Source: Nakamurella sp. PAMC28650 (lineage in GTDB: Bacteria > Actinomycetota > Actinomycetes > Mycobacteriales > Nakamurellaceae). Taken from it: a stretch of 64,000 nucleotides of DNA. Shown piece after piece: positions 48,379 through 58,476 of this stretch; positions within the stretch are counted from its first letter, which is position 1, and each line of letters opens with the position of its first letter. Where the stretch lies: NCBI RefSeq assembly GCF_014303395.1, contig NZ_CP060298.1:4545001-4609000 (forward strand), read 5' to 3'. The position numbers and the translations under genes were made by a program. The notes beneath the pieces were generated by a model that saw nothing but the letters and a program-made list of their open reading frames with translations, made no database searches and had not been told where the DNA came from.

Positions 48379-49251
48379 TTAGGCCAACCGCAACACGATC
48401 GCCCCGGTCGCGATCACCACCGCGGCGCCGATCCGGTACCGGTCGGCCTTCTCCTTCAGGATGAGCACCGACGTCACGGTGGCGAACAGGATGGAGGTCT
48501 CCCGCAGGGCCGCCACCGCCGCCACCGGGGCCCTGGTCATCGCCCAGAGCACCAACCCGTAGGCGCCGACATTGGCGACACCGCCGCCGATCCCGACCCA
48601 CCACTGCTTGCTCACCGCACCCATCAGCACGCGCGGACGACGGATCAGGGTCCAGGTCACCATCGGCAGGGCGGTGAACAGGAAGATCCACGCGGTGTAG
48701 GTCGCAGGTGCTCCGGACGCTCTTGCCCCGGCGCCGTCGATCAACGTGTAGGTCGCGATCACCACCGCATTGATCAGCGCCAGTCGAATCGGCTTCGGCA
48801 CCCGGAACCGACGCCCGACCGTCCTCGGTGCCGCCGACCGCCCGACCAGGCCACCGGCCCCGATACCCCAGATGCCGCAACAGATCAGACCGACGCCGAT
48901 CCATTCCGGTCCGGTCAGGTGCTCCCCGATGACGGGCCCACTGACGACGGCGACCAGGAGGGGCGCGGTGCCCCGCATCAGCGGGTAGGTCTGACTCATG
49001 TCACCGGCCCGGTAGGCGGCCGCGACCAGCGGGTAGTAGATGGTCTGGGCCACCACGGATCCGAGGACGTTGATCCAGGCGGCGCCGTTGATCGCCGGCA
49101 GCATCGGTAGTGCGGCGGCACACAGCAGGGCGCCGCCGCCGGCGATCAGCACCGTGGCCAGGTAGCCGTCCTCGGAGATCTTGACGAGGGTGTTCCACAG
49201 GACGTGCAGCACCGCTGCGGCCAGCACGACGGCGACTACGCCGCCGGGCAC
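48379..49251 (-). CDS. DMT-superfamily (EamA-like) transporter
   Basis: A 290-residue integral membrane protein with ten helices in two EamA-like halves. YPLMRGTAPLLVAVVSGPVIGEHLTGPEWIG and RETSILFATVTSVLILKEKAD are the matching second-half ends. GTG 49251 sits just before the first helix; a start at 49323 abuts the dhaM stop but adds 24 unlikely residues. The nearness to the dha operon raises the idea of a dihydroxyacetone or glycerol-related substrate; this is speculation. Confidence 0.8.
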   Translation of the reverse strand: MPGGVVAVVLAAAVLHVLWNTLVKISEDGYLATVLIAGGGALLCAAALPMLPAINGAAWINVLGSVVAQTIYYPLVAAAYRAGDMSQTYPLMRGTAPLLVAVVSGPVIGEHLTGPEWIGVGLICCGIWGIGAGGLVGRSAAPRTVGRRFRVPKPIRLALINAVVIATYTLIDGAGARASGAPATYTAWIFLFTALPMVTWTLIRRPRVLMGAVSKQWWVGIGGGVANVGAYGLVLWAMTRAPVAAVAALRETSILFATVTSVLILKEKADRYRIGAAVVIATGAIVLRLA

Positions 49252-49323
49252 CTGCCGCTCACCCCGCGATCGGGCAGTGGCACACCCGACAGGGCCCGCC
49301 CGGAACAGGGACGATCGGCCCAC

Positions 49324-51762
49324 CTACCGCGCATGTTCGCGCAGGAGTTCCTTGATGATCGGGACACGGACCGGCGCGACCGAGAGTTCGTGCACACCGC
49401 GAGCGACGAGACCGAGCACATGCTCGGTCATGCCGGCGATCTCGCCGCACACGGCGACCGGCGTCCCGGAGGCGACCGCAAACCTGCAGAGCTGGTCCAA
49501 CAGTCGCTGGACCGCTGTGGACGAGGGGTCCAGCAGGTCCGCCACGCCGGTCTCGGTCCGGTCCGCGGCCATCGTGTAGCTCGTCAGGTCGTTGGAGCCG
49601 ATCGATACGAAATCGCAGACGGCACAGATCTCGTCGGCCGCCAGCGCCGCTGCGGGTACCTCGATCATCACGCCGATCTGGTCCGGGGGCCGGTGGGGCA
49701 GACCGTCGGCCACCAGCGATTCCAGGGCGGCGCGCACCGCTTCGCGGAAGGCCAGCACCTCGGAGGCCACCGACACCATCGGCGCCATCACCGAGACGTG
49801 GTGACCGACCGCGGCGCGGAAGATCGCACGCAGCTGCACCTGCAGGACGTCAGGGTGCGCCAGGAGGTAGCGCAACCCCCGCACGCCGAGAAATCCGTTG
49901 TGCACCGGATCGAGATCCAATGCGGTGACCGGCTTGTCACCGCCCGCGTCCAGCACGCGCACCACGATCGGCCGGTCCTGGAGCACCTCGAAGATCGCCG
50001 TCAGATCAGCGATCTGGGTGTCCTCGTCCGGATAGTTCTCCCGGTCCAGGACCAGCAGTTCGGTGCGCAGCAGACCGACCCCGTCCGCGCCCGACTCGAC
50101 CGCGGCCTTCGCATCGGCCAGCGAACCGATGTTCGCCACCACCATGATCTGACGCCCGTCGGGGGCGTAGACCGGTCCCCTGGCCGCCTCGGTCCGCAGT
50201 TGCGCAGCCCGGGCCAGGTCGATGATGCGTCCCCGGATCGCCTCGGCCGTCCGGTGATCGGGCGAGACGGTCACCGTCCCGGAGTCCCCGTCCAGCACCA
50301 GTTCCGTCCCCGCGGCGAGCCGTCCGATCTCGTCACCGGCCCGCAGGATCATCGGCAGACCGAGCCCGCGCGCGACGATCACCGCGTGCGCCGTGGTCGA
50401 ACTCCGCGACAGCACCACGCCGACGGCGCCGCGCTCGAGCAGCACCGGTACCTCGCCCGGCCCCAGATCGTCGGCGAACACCACCGCGCCGTCCAGCTTT
50501 GCTGGGATGCGATCCACGACGACACCCAGTTCGGCAAGCACTGCCGCCCCGGCCTCACGGACGTCGACGGCCCGCGAGGCGACCAGCTCGTCCGGGTCGC
50601 CGGCGAGTCGATCTGCCGTCAGCCCCACCGCATCCCACCAGGCCGCGGCCGCATCGGAGGACCCGTTCGAGATCGCCGGTTGGGCCGCAGCCCGCAGTTC
50701 CGGATCGGCGAGCAGCACCGCATGAGCGACCTCGAACTGGTTGCCGGCCAACAGCCGCCCCGCCGCCGAAGCGATCGCCAGATCGAGACGGGCACCCTCC
50801 CGCCCGGCATCGAGGTCGGCGCCACGCGGCGAGGCCGCGCCGGCAAGTTGCCGTGGCGCCCGATCGAGCCGCACCAGAGGGCCGATGGCCAGGCCCGGCG
50901 CACCCGGTACGGCGGCCAGTACCGCGTCGACGATCGCCGGCGCCGGATGGGAGATCGATCGAAATCCGGTGGGCGCGTTGCCCATCCTGGCCGGGGCGGC
51001 ACCCATCGCGGCCGGCGCGATCCGTCGCGGCAGATCCGGCGTCTCACCGAAACCACCGGTGATCAGAGCGGTGACCTTGGCCGCCGCCGCGGCGGCGTCG
51101 TGGCCGGTGGCGACCACCTCGACCTGGTCGCCGCCGCGGAGGGCGAGGGCGACCACGCGCAGTACGGCACGCAGGTCGACCGCCGGCGCATCCGGTCGGC
51201 CGAGAGTGACCAGGACGTCCAGTCCCACCAGGGATCTGATCAACGCCGCCACCGGGCGGGCATGCAGGCCGAGCGGGTTGACGACCGAGACGGTGGCCCG
51301 GACGGACTCGTGGCGGTGATCGTCAGCAATCGTCTCCTCCACCGCTGCCACCGTCGGAGGACTCGCGAACGCATCACCGGCCGGCAGCCCGGCCGTCGAC
51401 GCCGAGGAGGCCACGGCGTCCAGGCCGGCGCCGCCCTGGGCCGTGACGGCGGCCGCGACCGCACCTTCCACCAGCGGGGCGTCGACGATCCGGATCCGTC
51501 GTGCCGCATCGGGATCCAGGAATTCCAGCGCGGTCTCGGCGGTCAACACCGCGCTGCCGAGGTCGTAGAGCAGCACGGCTCCGTCACCGGTGTCAGCCGT
51601 ACCGATGGCGTCGTTGATGAGATCGAAGGACGTCCCGATTCCGCCTTCGTCGGTCCCACCGGCCGCCGCGATCACCACCGACGGCGCCATCTGCCGAGCC
51701 AGTTCCGCAGTTCCCCGGGCCAGATCGGCGCTGTGGGAGACCAGAATCAGCCCGACCGTCAT
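49324..51762 (-). CDS. dhaM: DhaM: PTS phosphotransferase subunit with EIIA-HPr-full EI fusion
   Basis: An 812-residue multidomain phosphotransferase that phosphorylates the ADP bound to DhaL. The EIIA-mannose-type domain (residues 1-130) has its His in LILVSHSADLA. The HPr domain (about 155-250) has NPLGLHARP. An Enzyme I part (about 270-812) has the phospho-His in SRSSTTAHAVIVARG. Unlike the E. coli form, which keeps only an EI fragment, this has the PEP-binding region SIGSNDLTSYTMAADR and the catalytic Cys in AVCGEIAGM. It may therefore accept phosphate directly from PEP. Confidence 0.9.
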   Translation of the reverse strand: MTVGLILVSHSADLARGTAELARQMAPSVVIAAAGGTDEGGIGTSFDLINDAIGTADTGDGAVLLYDLGSAVLTAETALEFLDPDAARRIRIVDAPLVEGAVAAAVTAQGGAGLDAVASSASTAGLPAGDAFASPPTVAAVEETIADDHRHESVRATVSVVNPLGLHARPVAALIRSLVGLDVLVTLGRPDAPAVDLRAVLRVVALALRGGDQVEVVATGHDAAAAAAKVTALITGGFGETPDLPRRIAPAAMGAAPARMGNAPTGFRSISHPAPAIVDAVLAAVPGAPGLAIGPLVRLDRAPRQLAGAASPRGADLDAGREGARLDLAIASAAGRLLAGNQFEVAHAVLLADPELRAAAQPAISNGSSDAAAAWWDAVGLTADRLAGDPDELVASRAVDVREAGAAVLAELGVVVDRIPAKLDGAVVFADDLGPGEVPVLLERGAVGVVLSRSSTTAHAVIVARGLGLPMILRAGDEIGRLAAGTELVLDGDSGTVTVSPDHRTAEAIRGRIIDLARAAQLRTEAARGPVYAPDGRQIMVVANIGSLADAKAAVESGADGVGLLRTELLVLDRENYPDEDTQIADLTAIFEVLQDRPIVVRVLDAGGDKPVTALDLDPVHNGFLGVRGLRYLLAHPDVLQVQLRAIFRAAVGHHVSVMAPMVSVASEVLAFREAVRAALESLVADGLPHRPPDQIGVMIEVPAAALAADEICAVCDFVSIGSNDLTSYTMAADRTETGVADLLDPSSTAVQRLLDQLCRFAVASGTPVAVCGEIAGMTEHVLGLVARGVHELSVAPVRVPIIKELLREHAR

Positions 51763-52415
51763 CAGCCCTCCGCCGGCGCAGGGTGACCGGCGGCGCTGGC
51801 GGCGAGCGACGCCAGCACGTAGGCAGTGCTCTGCGCCCCCGGATCGAGGTGGCCGATCGACCGTTCCCCGAGGTAGGAGGCGCGGCCTTTGCGGGCCTGC
51901 AGAGGCGTGGTCGCCGCGGCGCCGACCGCCGCCGCGTCGGCAGCGGCCGCCAGGACCCCGGCCACATCGGATCCGGCCTGTGCCGCAGCGGTGGCCGCAT
52001 CGGCGGCCGGGCTGAGCGCGTCCACCATGGTCTTGTCGCCGAGCTCGGCCTTTCCGCGGCCCACGACGCCGTCGCGGGCCGCCACCAGGGCCGCCGCCAC
52101 CAGGGCGCCGTCCAGCTGGGTCGCCTTGCCGAGCACCGTGGACGCGCGGAGGAAGGCGGTCCCGAACAACGGACCGGAGGCGCCGCCGACGGTTGAGATC
52201 AGCGTGCTGGCCACCAGCGACATCACCTCGGCCGGAGTCTGCGGCTCGACGGTCCGGAGCTTCGTCAGGACCGCGGAGAATCCACGCGCCAGGTTCTCGC
52301 CGTGGTCGCCGTCACCGATCTCCTGATCGAGATGGGTCAGTTCACTGCGGCGGCGGGCGATCTCGGCACCCAGCGCCCGGATGGCCGCGACGGACGACTC
52401 TGCGTCGTACCCCAT
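51762..52415 (-). CDS. dhaL: Dihydroxyacetone kinase ADP-binding subunit DhaL
   Basis: A 217-residue helical barrel subunit. The Mg/ADP site IGDGDHGENLARGF near residue 31, with its three Asp residues, is intact. GGASGPLFGTAFLRAS near residue 76 and the KGRASYLGERSIGHLDPGAQS nucleotide loop at the C-terminus follow. It carries bound ADP/ATP between DhaM and DhaK. It overlaps dhaM by one base. Confidence 0.95.
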   Translation of the reverse strand: MGYDAESSVAAIRALGAEIARRRSELTHLDQEIGDGDHGENLARGFSAVLTKLRTVEPQTPAEVMSLVASTLISTVGGASGPLFGTAFLRASTVLGKATQLDGALVAAALVAARDGVVGRGKAELGDKTMVDALSPAADAATAAAQAGSDVAGVLAAAADAAAVGAAATTPLQARKGRASYLGERSIGHLDPGAQSTAYVLASLAASAAGHPAPAEG

Positions 52416-52421
52416 ATTGGT

Positions 52422-53423
<1,002 letters not shown>

Positions 53424-53483
53424 CTCTCACTCCTTCGTGGGATGTGCGGGTCGGTCGGGAAAAGTGTTGGTGCCTGGCAGTTC

Positions 53484-54284
53484 TCAGCCCATCGACGGCT
53501 GATGTCGCAGCCGTACCGAAAGACAGGTGACGCAGCCCTCCATCTTCTCGAACTGGGTGATGTCGACCAGGACGGGCGTGTAGCCCAGATCGGCGATCAT
53601 CTCGGCCGAGCGTGGAGCCGACGAGGCCATCAGCAGGTGGCCACGACCGAGGTCGACGACGTGTGCACCCGCCTCCTCCGGCATCGGCCGGAAGTGCGGG
53701 AAGAACCCCGGGTCGTCGACCAGCGGCGGGTAACCGATGACCGTGCCGTCCGGCAGCGCCGTCACCGCCGACTTGAGGTGCAGGACCTTCGTCAGCGGAA
53801 CCGCGATCACCGTGGCGCCCAACGGCTCCAGGATCGAACGGAACTCGGCGATACCGGCGGCGTCGGTCCGGCCACCGCGCCCGACGTAGACCACCCTGCC
53901 GACCTTCAGGACGTCTCCGCCGTCGAGCGAACCCTGCGTCATCCGGTGCACCGGGTAGCCCAGATCGCCCAGTACCTTCGCCGTCCCGTCGGTCTCCGGC
54001 TTGCGGGCATCTGCGCCAGGATTGGTGATCACCGCCGATCCGTCGAACATCACCACGGTGTCCTCGACGAACACCGAGTCCGGGCAGTCCGGCGCGGGTG
54101 ACACCTCGACCGTCTGCCAGCCGCTGCCGGTCAGCGCGTCGACGTAACCCTGCCACTGCCGGCCCGCCAGCTCGAGGTCGATCGGCGAGCGCTCGATGTG
54201 GGTGACCAACCCGTCGGCCAGCAGCGGGGACGGACGGCGGACCAGTGCGCGCCGCGCCGGCTCCGGCGCGTCTTCGAACTGCAT
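53484..54284 (-). CDS. Dimethylarginine dimethylaminohydrolase (DDAH)-like
   Basis: A 266-residue member of the amidinotransferase superfamily. FVEDTVVMFDG supplies the acidic residues, HLKSAVTALPDG the catalytic His, and GCVTCLSV the nucleophile Cys near the C-terminus. DDAH splits methylated arginines to citrulline and methylamines. ATG 54284 follows GGAG by eight bases. Its stop lies 60 bases from the dhaK start. Arginine deiminase is less likely because of the short length. Confidence 0.85.
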   Translation of the reverse strand: MQFEDAPEPARRALVRRPSPLLADGLVTHIERSPIDLELAGRQWQGYVDALTGSGWQTVEVSPAPDCPDSVFVEDTVVMFDGSAVITNPGADARKPETDGTAKVLGDLGYPVHRMTQGSLDGGDVLKVGRVVYVGRGGRTDAAGIAEFRSILEPLGATVIAVPLTKVLHLKSAVTALPDGTVIGYPPLVDDPGFFPHFRPMPEEAGAHVVDLGRGHLLMASSAPRSAEMIADLGYTPVLVDITQFEKMEGCVTCLSVRLRHQPSMG

Positions 54285-54417
54285 GGCTTCACTCCAGGAG
54301 GTCGCGCGGCGCGAGTTGTTTCGTCGGGATGACCCTAGTCCCGATGCCGCGTCCCGTTCGGTCCGCGATGCCCCTGGCCGCGGGATCGCGCGCCGGGCGG
54401 TGTGGCACGGTGGTCCG

Positions 54418-55407
54418 ATGAGATACATCGTGATCGGCGCGGGGGCCGTCGGAGGCTCCATCGGTGCGGCGCTCTTCGCCGCCGGCCGAGACGTGGTGCT
54501 GGTCGCACGTGGAGCCCACCACGATGCGATCGCCGCCGGCGGTCTCACCTTTCGCACGCCGAGAGGGACTGAGCACCTGCACATCCCGGTCGTCGCCGGG
54601 CCGGACGAGCTGACGCTGACCCCGGACGACGTCCTCGTCCTGGGCGTGAAGGTGCAGGACAGCATCGCCGCGCTCGAGACCTGGGGTCCCGTGCCGGTCA
54701 ACGGCGGTGGCACCGCGGACACCGACCTTCCGTTGTTCTGCGCCCAGAACGGTGTCGAGGGCGAGCGGATCGCACTGCGTCGTTTCGCCAGGGTCTACGG
54801 CGTCACCGTGATGCTGCCGGCCACCTACCTTGCTCCGGGCGAGATCGCCGCCGTTGGTGACCCTTTGATCGGGGTGTTGACGGTCGGGCGTTACCCGAAC
54901 GGTTCGGACCTGCTCGTGGACGCGGTCTGCGCCGATCTGGAGGCCGCCGGGATCGGCGGCCGGCCCACCGAGGCGGTGATGCGCTGGAAGTACACCAAGC
55001 TGCTGGCCAACCTGGGCAATGCCGTCGAGGCGATCACCGGTCCGGTCGAGTCCGGGGCCGCGACGGATCTGGTGTCGCGCGCACGGGCCGAGGGGCTGGC
55101 GGTGCTGGCTGCGGCCGGTATCGATCACGCCGGACCGGACGAGGACGCCGGAGCGCGGACCCGGCTGATCACCCGCGAGATCCCCGGACAGCCGCGAGGT
55201 GGCGGTTCCACCTGGCAGAGCCTGACCCGCGGCACCGGCCGGGTGGAGGCCGACTACCTCGCCGGCGAGGTGGTTCTTCTCGGCAGGCTGCACGCGGTGC
55301 CGACCCCGGTGAACGCGACGCTGTGCCGGGTCGCCGACGATTTCGCGCGCCGTGGCGTGCGCCCGGGATCGATGACGGTCCCGGAGCTTCTCGCGTTGAT
55401 CGAGTAA
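54418..55407 (+). CDS. 2-dehydropantoate 2-reductase-like protein
   Basis: A 329-residue NADPH-binding protein of the ApbA/PanE family. YIVIGAGAVGGSIGA opens the Rossmann domain, and the catalytic Lys is likely in MRWKYTKLLANLGNAVEAI near residue 190. Canonical PanE reduces ketopantoate to pantoate, which would complete the panB-panC route in the window, but many paralogues act on other 2-oxo acids. It is divergent from the DDAH gene. Confidence 0.8.
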   Translation: MRYIVIGAGAVGGSIGAALFAAGRDVVLVARGAHHDAIAAGGLTFRTPRGTEHLHIPVVAGPDELTLTPDDVLVLGVKVQDSIAALETWGPVPVNGGGTADTDLPLFCAQNGVEGERIALRRFARVYGVTVMLPATYLAPGEIAAVGDPLIGVLTVGRYPNGSDLLVDAVCADLEAAGIGGRPTEAVMRWKYTKLLANLGNAVEAITGPVESGAATDLVSRARAEGLAVLAAAGIDHAGPDEDAGARTRLITREIPGQPRGGGSTWQSLTRGTGRVEADYLAGEVVLLGRLHAVPTPVNATLCRVADDFARRGVRPGSMTVPELLALIE

Positions 55408-55445
55408 CTGCGACCGGTCAGCGGTGCCCGCGCGCTGGCGCGTGA

Positions 55446-55480
55446 CGGTGAGGCCTTTCACCAACGGTGAGGCCTTTCAC
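55446..55480 (+). promoter_or_regulatory. Tandem 16-bp palindromic boxes upstream of MFS gene
   Basis: The 16-base sequence CGGTGAGGCCTTTCAC occurs at 55446-55461 and 55465-55480, a 19-base period. Each box contains the inverted repeat GTGA-N6-TCAC. Two identical boxes about 65-100 bases before the MFS start look like operator sites for a repressor; no regulator gene is adjacent. Confidence 0.5.
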
Positions 55481-55543
55481 AATGGGAGGGTGGGACAAAC
55501 CCGACAGCTGTCGTTAGCATCAGTAACGACCGAGAGGGAGTCT

Positions 55544-57385
55544 GTGACCGCCACCGCAACGCAGGACCATGCCGTCGCCCACGCGCGACGCGTCGCACTG
55601 AGCGTGACCACCGTCGGCATGCTCGCCGCCATGCTCAATTCGTCGATCCTGCTGATCTCGCTACCGGCCATCTTCGCCGGTCTCGGGCTCAATCCGCTGG
55701 CACCGGAGAACATCAGCTATCTGCTGTGGATGCTGATGGGTTACATGCTCGTCACCGCCGTGCTGGTGGTCACCTTCGGCCGGCTCGGGGACCAGTACGG
55801 CCGCGCGAAGCTCTTCAACCTCGGGTTCGCGATCTTCACCGTCGGGTCGATCGCCTGCGCCCTGGTGCCCAACACCGGGTCGACCGGCGCCCTGGAACTG
55901 ATTTCGCTCCGCGTCCTGCAGGGCATCGGCGGGGCGATGCTGACGGCGAATTCGACTGCGATCATCACCGACGCCTTCCCCTCGGACCGGCGCGGGTTCG
56001 CGCTCGGCGTCAACCAGGTCGCCGGTCTGGCCGGGTCGTTCTTCGGCCTGGTGATCGGTGGTCTGCTGTCGGAATGGAACTGGCGCGCCGTCTTCTGGGT
56101 GAGCGTCCCGATCGGTATCTGGGGCACCTGGACCGGGTACCGCAGGCTGCACGACAAGCCGCGCAGCACCAAGGTCCACCAGCGCATCGACTGGTGGGGC
56201 AACATCACCTTCGGGCTGGGCCTGATCGGCGTCCTGGTCGCCATCACCTACGGTCTGCAGCCCTACGGAAAGCACAACATGGGCTGGAGCAGCCCGATGG
56301 TGCTGACCGGGATGATCCTCGGGATCGCCCTGCTGGTCGTCTTCGTGATCATCGAGAACAAGGTCCACGACCCGATGATCAACCTGAAGCTGTTCAAGAT
56401 CCGTGCCTTCACCGCCGGCAACATCGTCAACTTCGCCTCGGCCATGGCGCGCGGCGGGTTGCAGTTCATCCTGATCATCTGGCTCCAGGGCATCTGGCTC
56501 CCGCTGCACGGCTACGCCTTCGCCGACGCGCCGTTGTGGGCCGGCATCTACATGCTGCCGCTGACCATCGGGTTCCTGATCGCCGGTCCGGTCTCCGGCG
56601 CCCTGTCCGACCGCTTCGGTGCGAGGGCTTTCGCCACCGGCGGCCTGATCCTGACGACCCTGACGTTCGTCGGGCTGATGATGATCCCGGCCGACTTCAA
56701 CTACGTCATGTTCGCCGCCCTCCTGGCGCTCAACGGCATCGGCTCCGGCCTGCTCGCGGCCCCGAACGCCGCTGCCATCATGAACTCGGTGCCCTCCTCG
56801 CAGCGCGGTGCCGCCTCCGGTGTCCGGGCGACCGGGATGAACGCCGGCATGGTCCTGTCGATGGGCGGCTTCTTCACGCTGATGGCGATCGGGTTGGCCA
56901 GCCGGCTGCCGAGTTCCATGTACGCCGGCCTGACGGCCCTTGGCGTCAACTCCGATGCGGCGCAAACGATCTCCCAGACGCCGCCCGTCGGCACCCTGTT
57001 CGCCGCCTTCCTCGGCGACAACCCGATCACTCAGCTGATGGGCTCGGTGGACCCGTCGCAGCTGCGGCCGGGCAACGGCGCCGACGTGGCCACCCTGACC
57101 GGACAGTCCTTCTTCCCGCACCTGATCTCGGACGCGTTCCACCACGGGCTGGTGGTGGCCTTCAGCGCCTCCATCATCCTGCTGCTGATCGCGATCGTGG
57201 CGTCGGCCCTGCGGGGCAAGCATTTCGTGAACGGCGATCAGGGCGAGGACCCGGACCGCCCGCACCACGAGAGCACCCTGGAGGCCCTCGCCCGCGAGGG
57301 TGCCGCGGTCGACTACCCGAACACCCCCGAAGCCGACACCGAATACGAGAAGGCACTGGCCTCCAAAGGAACGACGAGGGCCTGA
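55544..57385 (+). CDS. MFS drug exporter, DHA2 (14-helix) family
   Basis: A 613-residue transporter with 14 predicted helices. The motif GRLGDQYGRAKLF (motif A) follows helix 2, and RVLQGIGGAMLTANSTAII is the motif-B region. The C-terminal 60 residues are polar. GTG 55544 has GAGAGGGAG upstream. Two identical palindromic boxes lie further upstream. Such proteins expel hydrophobic drugs or dyes by proton antiport; the substrate is not clear. Confidence 0.88.
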   Translation: MTATATQDHAVAHARRVALSVTTVGMLAAMLNSSILLISLPAIFAGLGLNPLAPENISYLLWMLMGYMLVTAVLVVTFGRLGDQYGRAKLFNLGFAIFTVGSIACALVPNTGSTGALELISLRVLQGIGGAMLTANSTAIITDAFPSDRRGFALGVNQVAGLAGSFFGLVIGGLLSEWNWRAVFWVSVPIGIWGTWTGYRRLHDKPRSTKVHQRIDWWGNITFGLGLIGVLVAITYGLQPYGKHNMGWSSPMVLTGMILGIALLVVFVIIENKVHDPMINLKLFKIRAFTAGNIVNFASAMARGGLQFILIIWLQGIWLPLHGYAFADAPLWAGIYMLPLTIGFLIAGPVSGALSDRFGARAFATGGLILTTLTFVGLMMIPADFNYVMFAALLALNGIGSGLLAAPNAAAIMNSVPSSQRGAASGVRATGMNAGMVLSMGGFFTLMAIGLASRLPSSMYAGLTALGVNSDAAQTISQTPPVGTLFAAFLGDNPITQLMGSVDPSQLRPGNGADVATLTGQSFFPHLISDAFHHGLVVAFSASIILLLIAIVASALRGKHFVNGDQGEDPDRPHHESTLEALAREGAAVDYPNTPEADTEYEKALASKGTTRA

Positions 57386-57407
57386 CGCCCGATGCTCGGG
57401 GCGTCAG
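57382..57407 (+). terminator. Terminator at MFS stop codon
   Basis: CTGACGCCC and GGGCGTCAG arms around an eight-base loop. The TGA stop is within the 5' arm. No T run follows. Confidence 0.5.
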
Positions 57408-57621
57408 ATCACCGCACGCCCATCGGACCACCGAGCACACGGCGACCAGATCCGGATGGCGGCTGATCGGCGCCTATCCCCAGAAGTCCCGACATATCGT
57501 GACAAAATCGCAGCACGCGGTCACCGTGCGTCGATAATGTGGACCACATATTCCTCTTGACCATTCCTTTAGCTATGTTGCACAAGAGGGTAGTTGAGGT
57601 GCGACTCCCGGGGAGGGCGTC

Positions 57622-58476
57622 GTGGGGGCTTTTGTGGGGTTGATGCTGGGTATCGGCGTCCTGCTGGTCTGGCAGGGATTCACCCCTGCCCCGAAGAAGG
57701 TCCGCACCCACGCCAGGCTGAACCGGATGCGGGAGGAACTGGCCCAGGCCGGGCTCACCGGAATCACCCCGCACGAATTGATCGGGCTCCAGGTGCTGTC
57801 CGCGGTGCTGGTCGCCCTGGTCGGGCTGATCCTGACCAGGTCCCTCTCGGTGTCGGTGATCTTCGCCGTGTTCGCTAGCGCCGTTCCCCGCCTGCTGGTC
57901 ACCAGGCTGCGGCACCGACGGCAGTCCGATCTCCGCGAACTGTGGCCCGAGGTCGTCGACAACCTGACCTCCGGTGTCCGGGCCGGCCTGTCCCTGCCGG
58001 AGGCGTTGTCCGCCATCGGTATCCGCGGCCCCGAACCACTCCGCGAGCCCTTCCGTCACTTCGGTACCGACTACCGCACGACCGGCCGGTTCAACGAGAG
58101 CCTGGATCGGCTCAAGGTCGCACTGGCCGACCCCGTGGGCGACCGCGTGTGCGAATCCATGCGCGTCGCCCGGGAGGTCGGCGGTACCGATCTCGGTCGC
58201 CTGCTCACCACCTTGTCCTCCTTCCTGCGGGACGACGCCCGGACCAGGTCCGAACTCATCGCCCGACAGTCGTGGTCGGTCAACGCAGCTCGGATGGCGG
58301 TGTGCGCCCCATGGCTGGTACTCGTCCTCCTGGCCACCCAGCAGGAGACCCTGACCGCCTACGACACCCCCACCGGCACACTCATCCTGGTCATCGGAGC
58401 GGTGCTGTCGTTGATCGCCTACCGCCTGATGATCCGCATCGGCCGGCTCCCGGAAGACAAGCGGGTGCTGCGATGA
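57622..58476 (+). CDS. tadB: TadB-like type II secretion F-domain protein
   Basis: A 284-residue inner-membrane platform protein of the Flp pilus system. The T2SF core lies at about residues 115-240 (LWPEVVDNLTSGVRAGLSLPEAL), with helices at the N-terminus and at residues about 52-85 and 230-275. GTG 57622 is used. Its stop overlaps tadC by four bases. The ATPase partner tadA is about 15 kb upstream. Confidence 0.88.
   Translation: MGAFVGLMLGIGVLLVWQGFTPAPKKVRTHARLNRMREELAQAGLTGITPHELIGLQVLSAVLVALVGLILTRSLSVSVIFAVFASAVPRLLVTRLRHRRQSDLRELWPEVVDNLTSGVRAGLSLPEALSAIGIRGPEPLREPFRHFGTDYRTTGRFNESLDRLKVALADPVGDRVCESMRVAREVGGTDLGRLLTTLSSFLRDDARTRSELIARQSWSVNAARMAVCAPWLVLVLLATQQETLTAYDTPTGTLILVIGAVLSLIAYRLMIRIGRLPEDKRVLR

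Noticed and set aside
49204-51786. 860-codon open frame opposite dhaM
   Set aside because: Composition is typical of an antisense frame; dhaM on the other strand has clear domains throughout.
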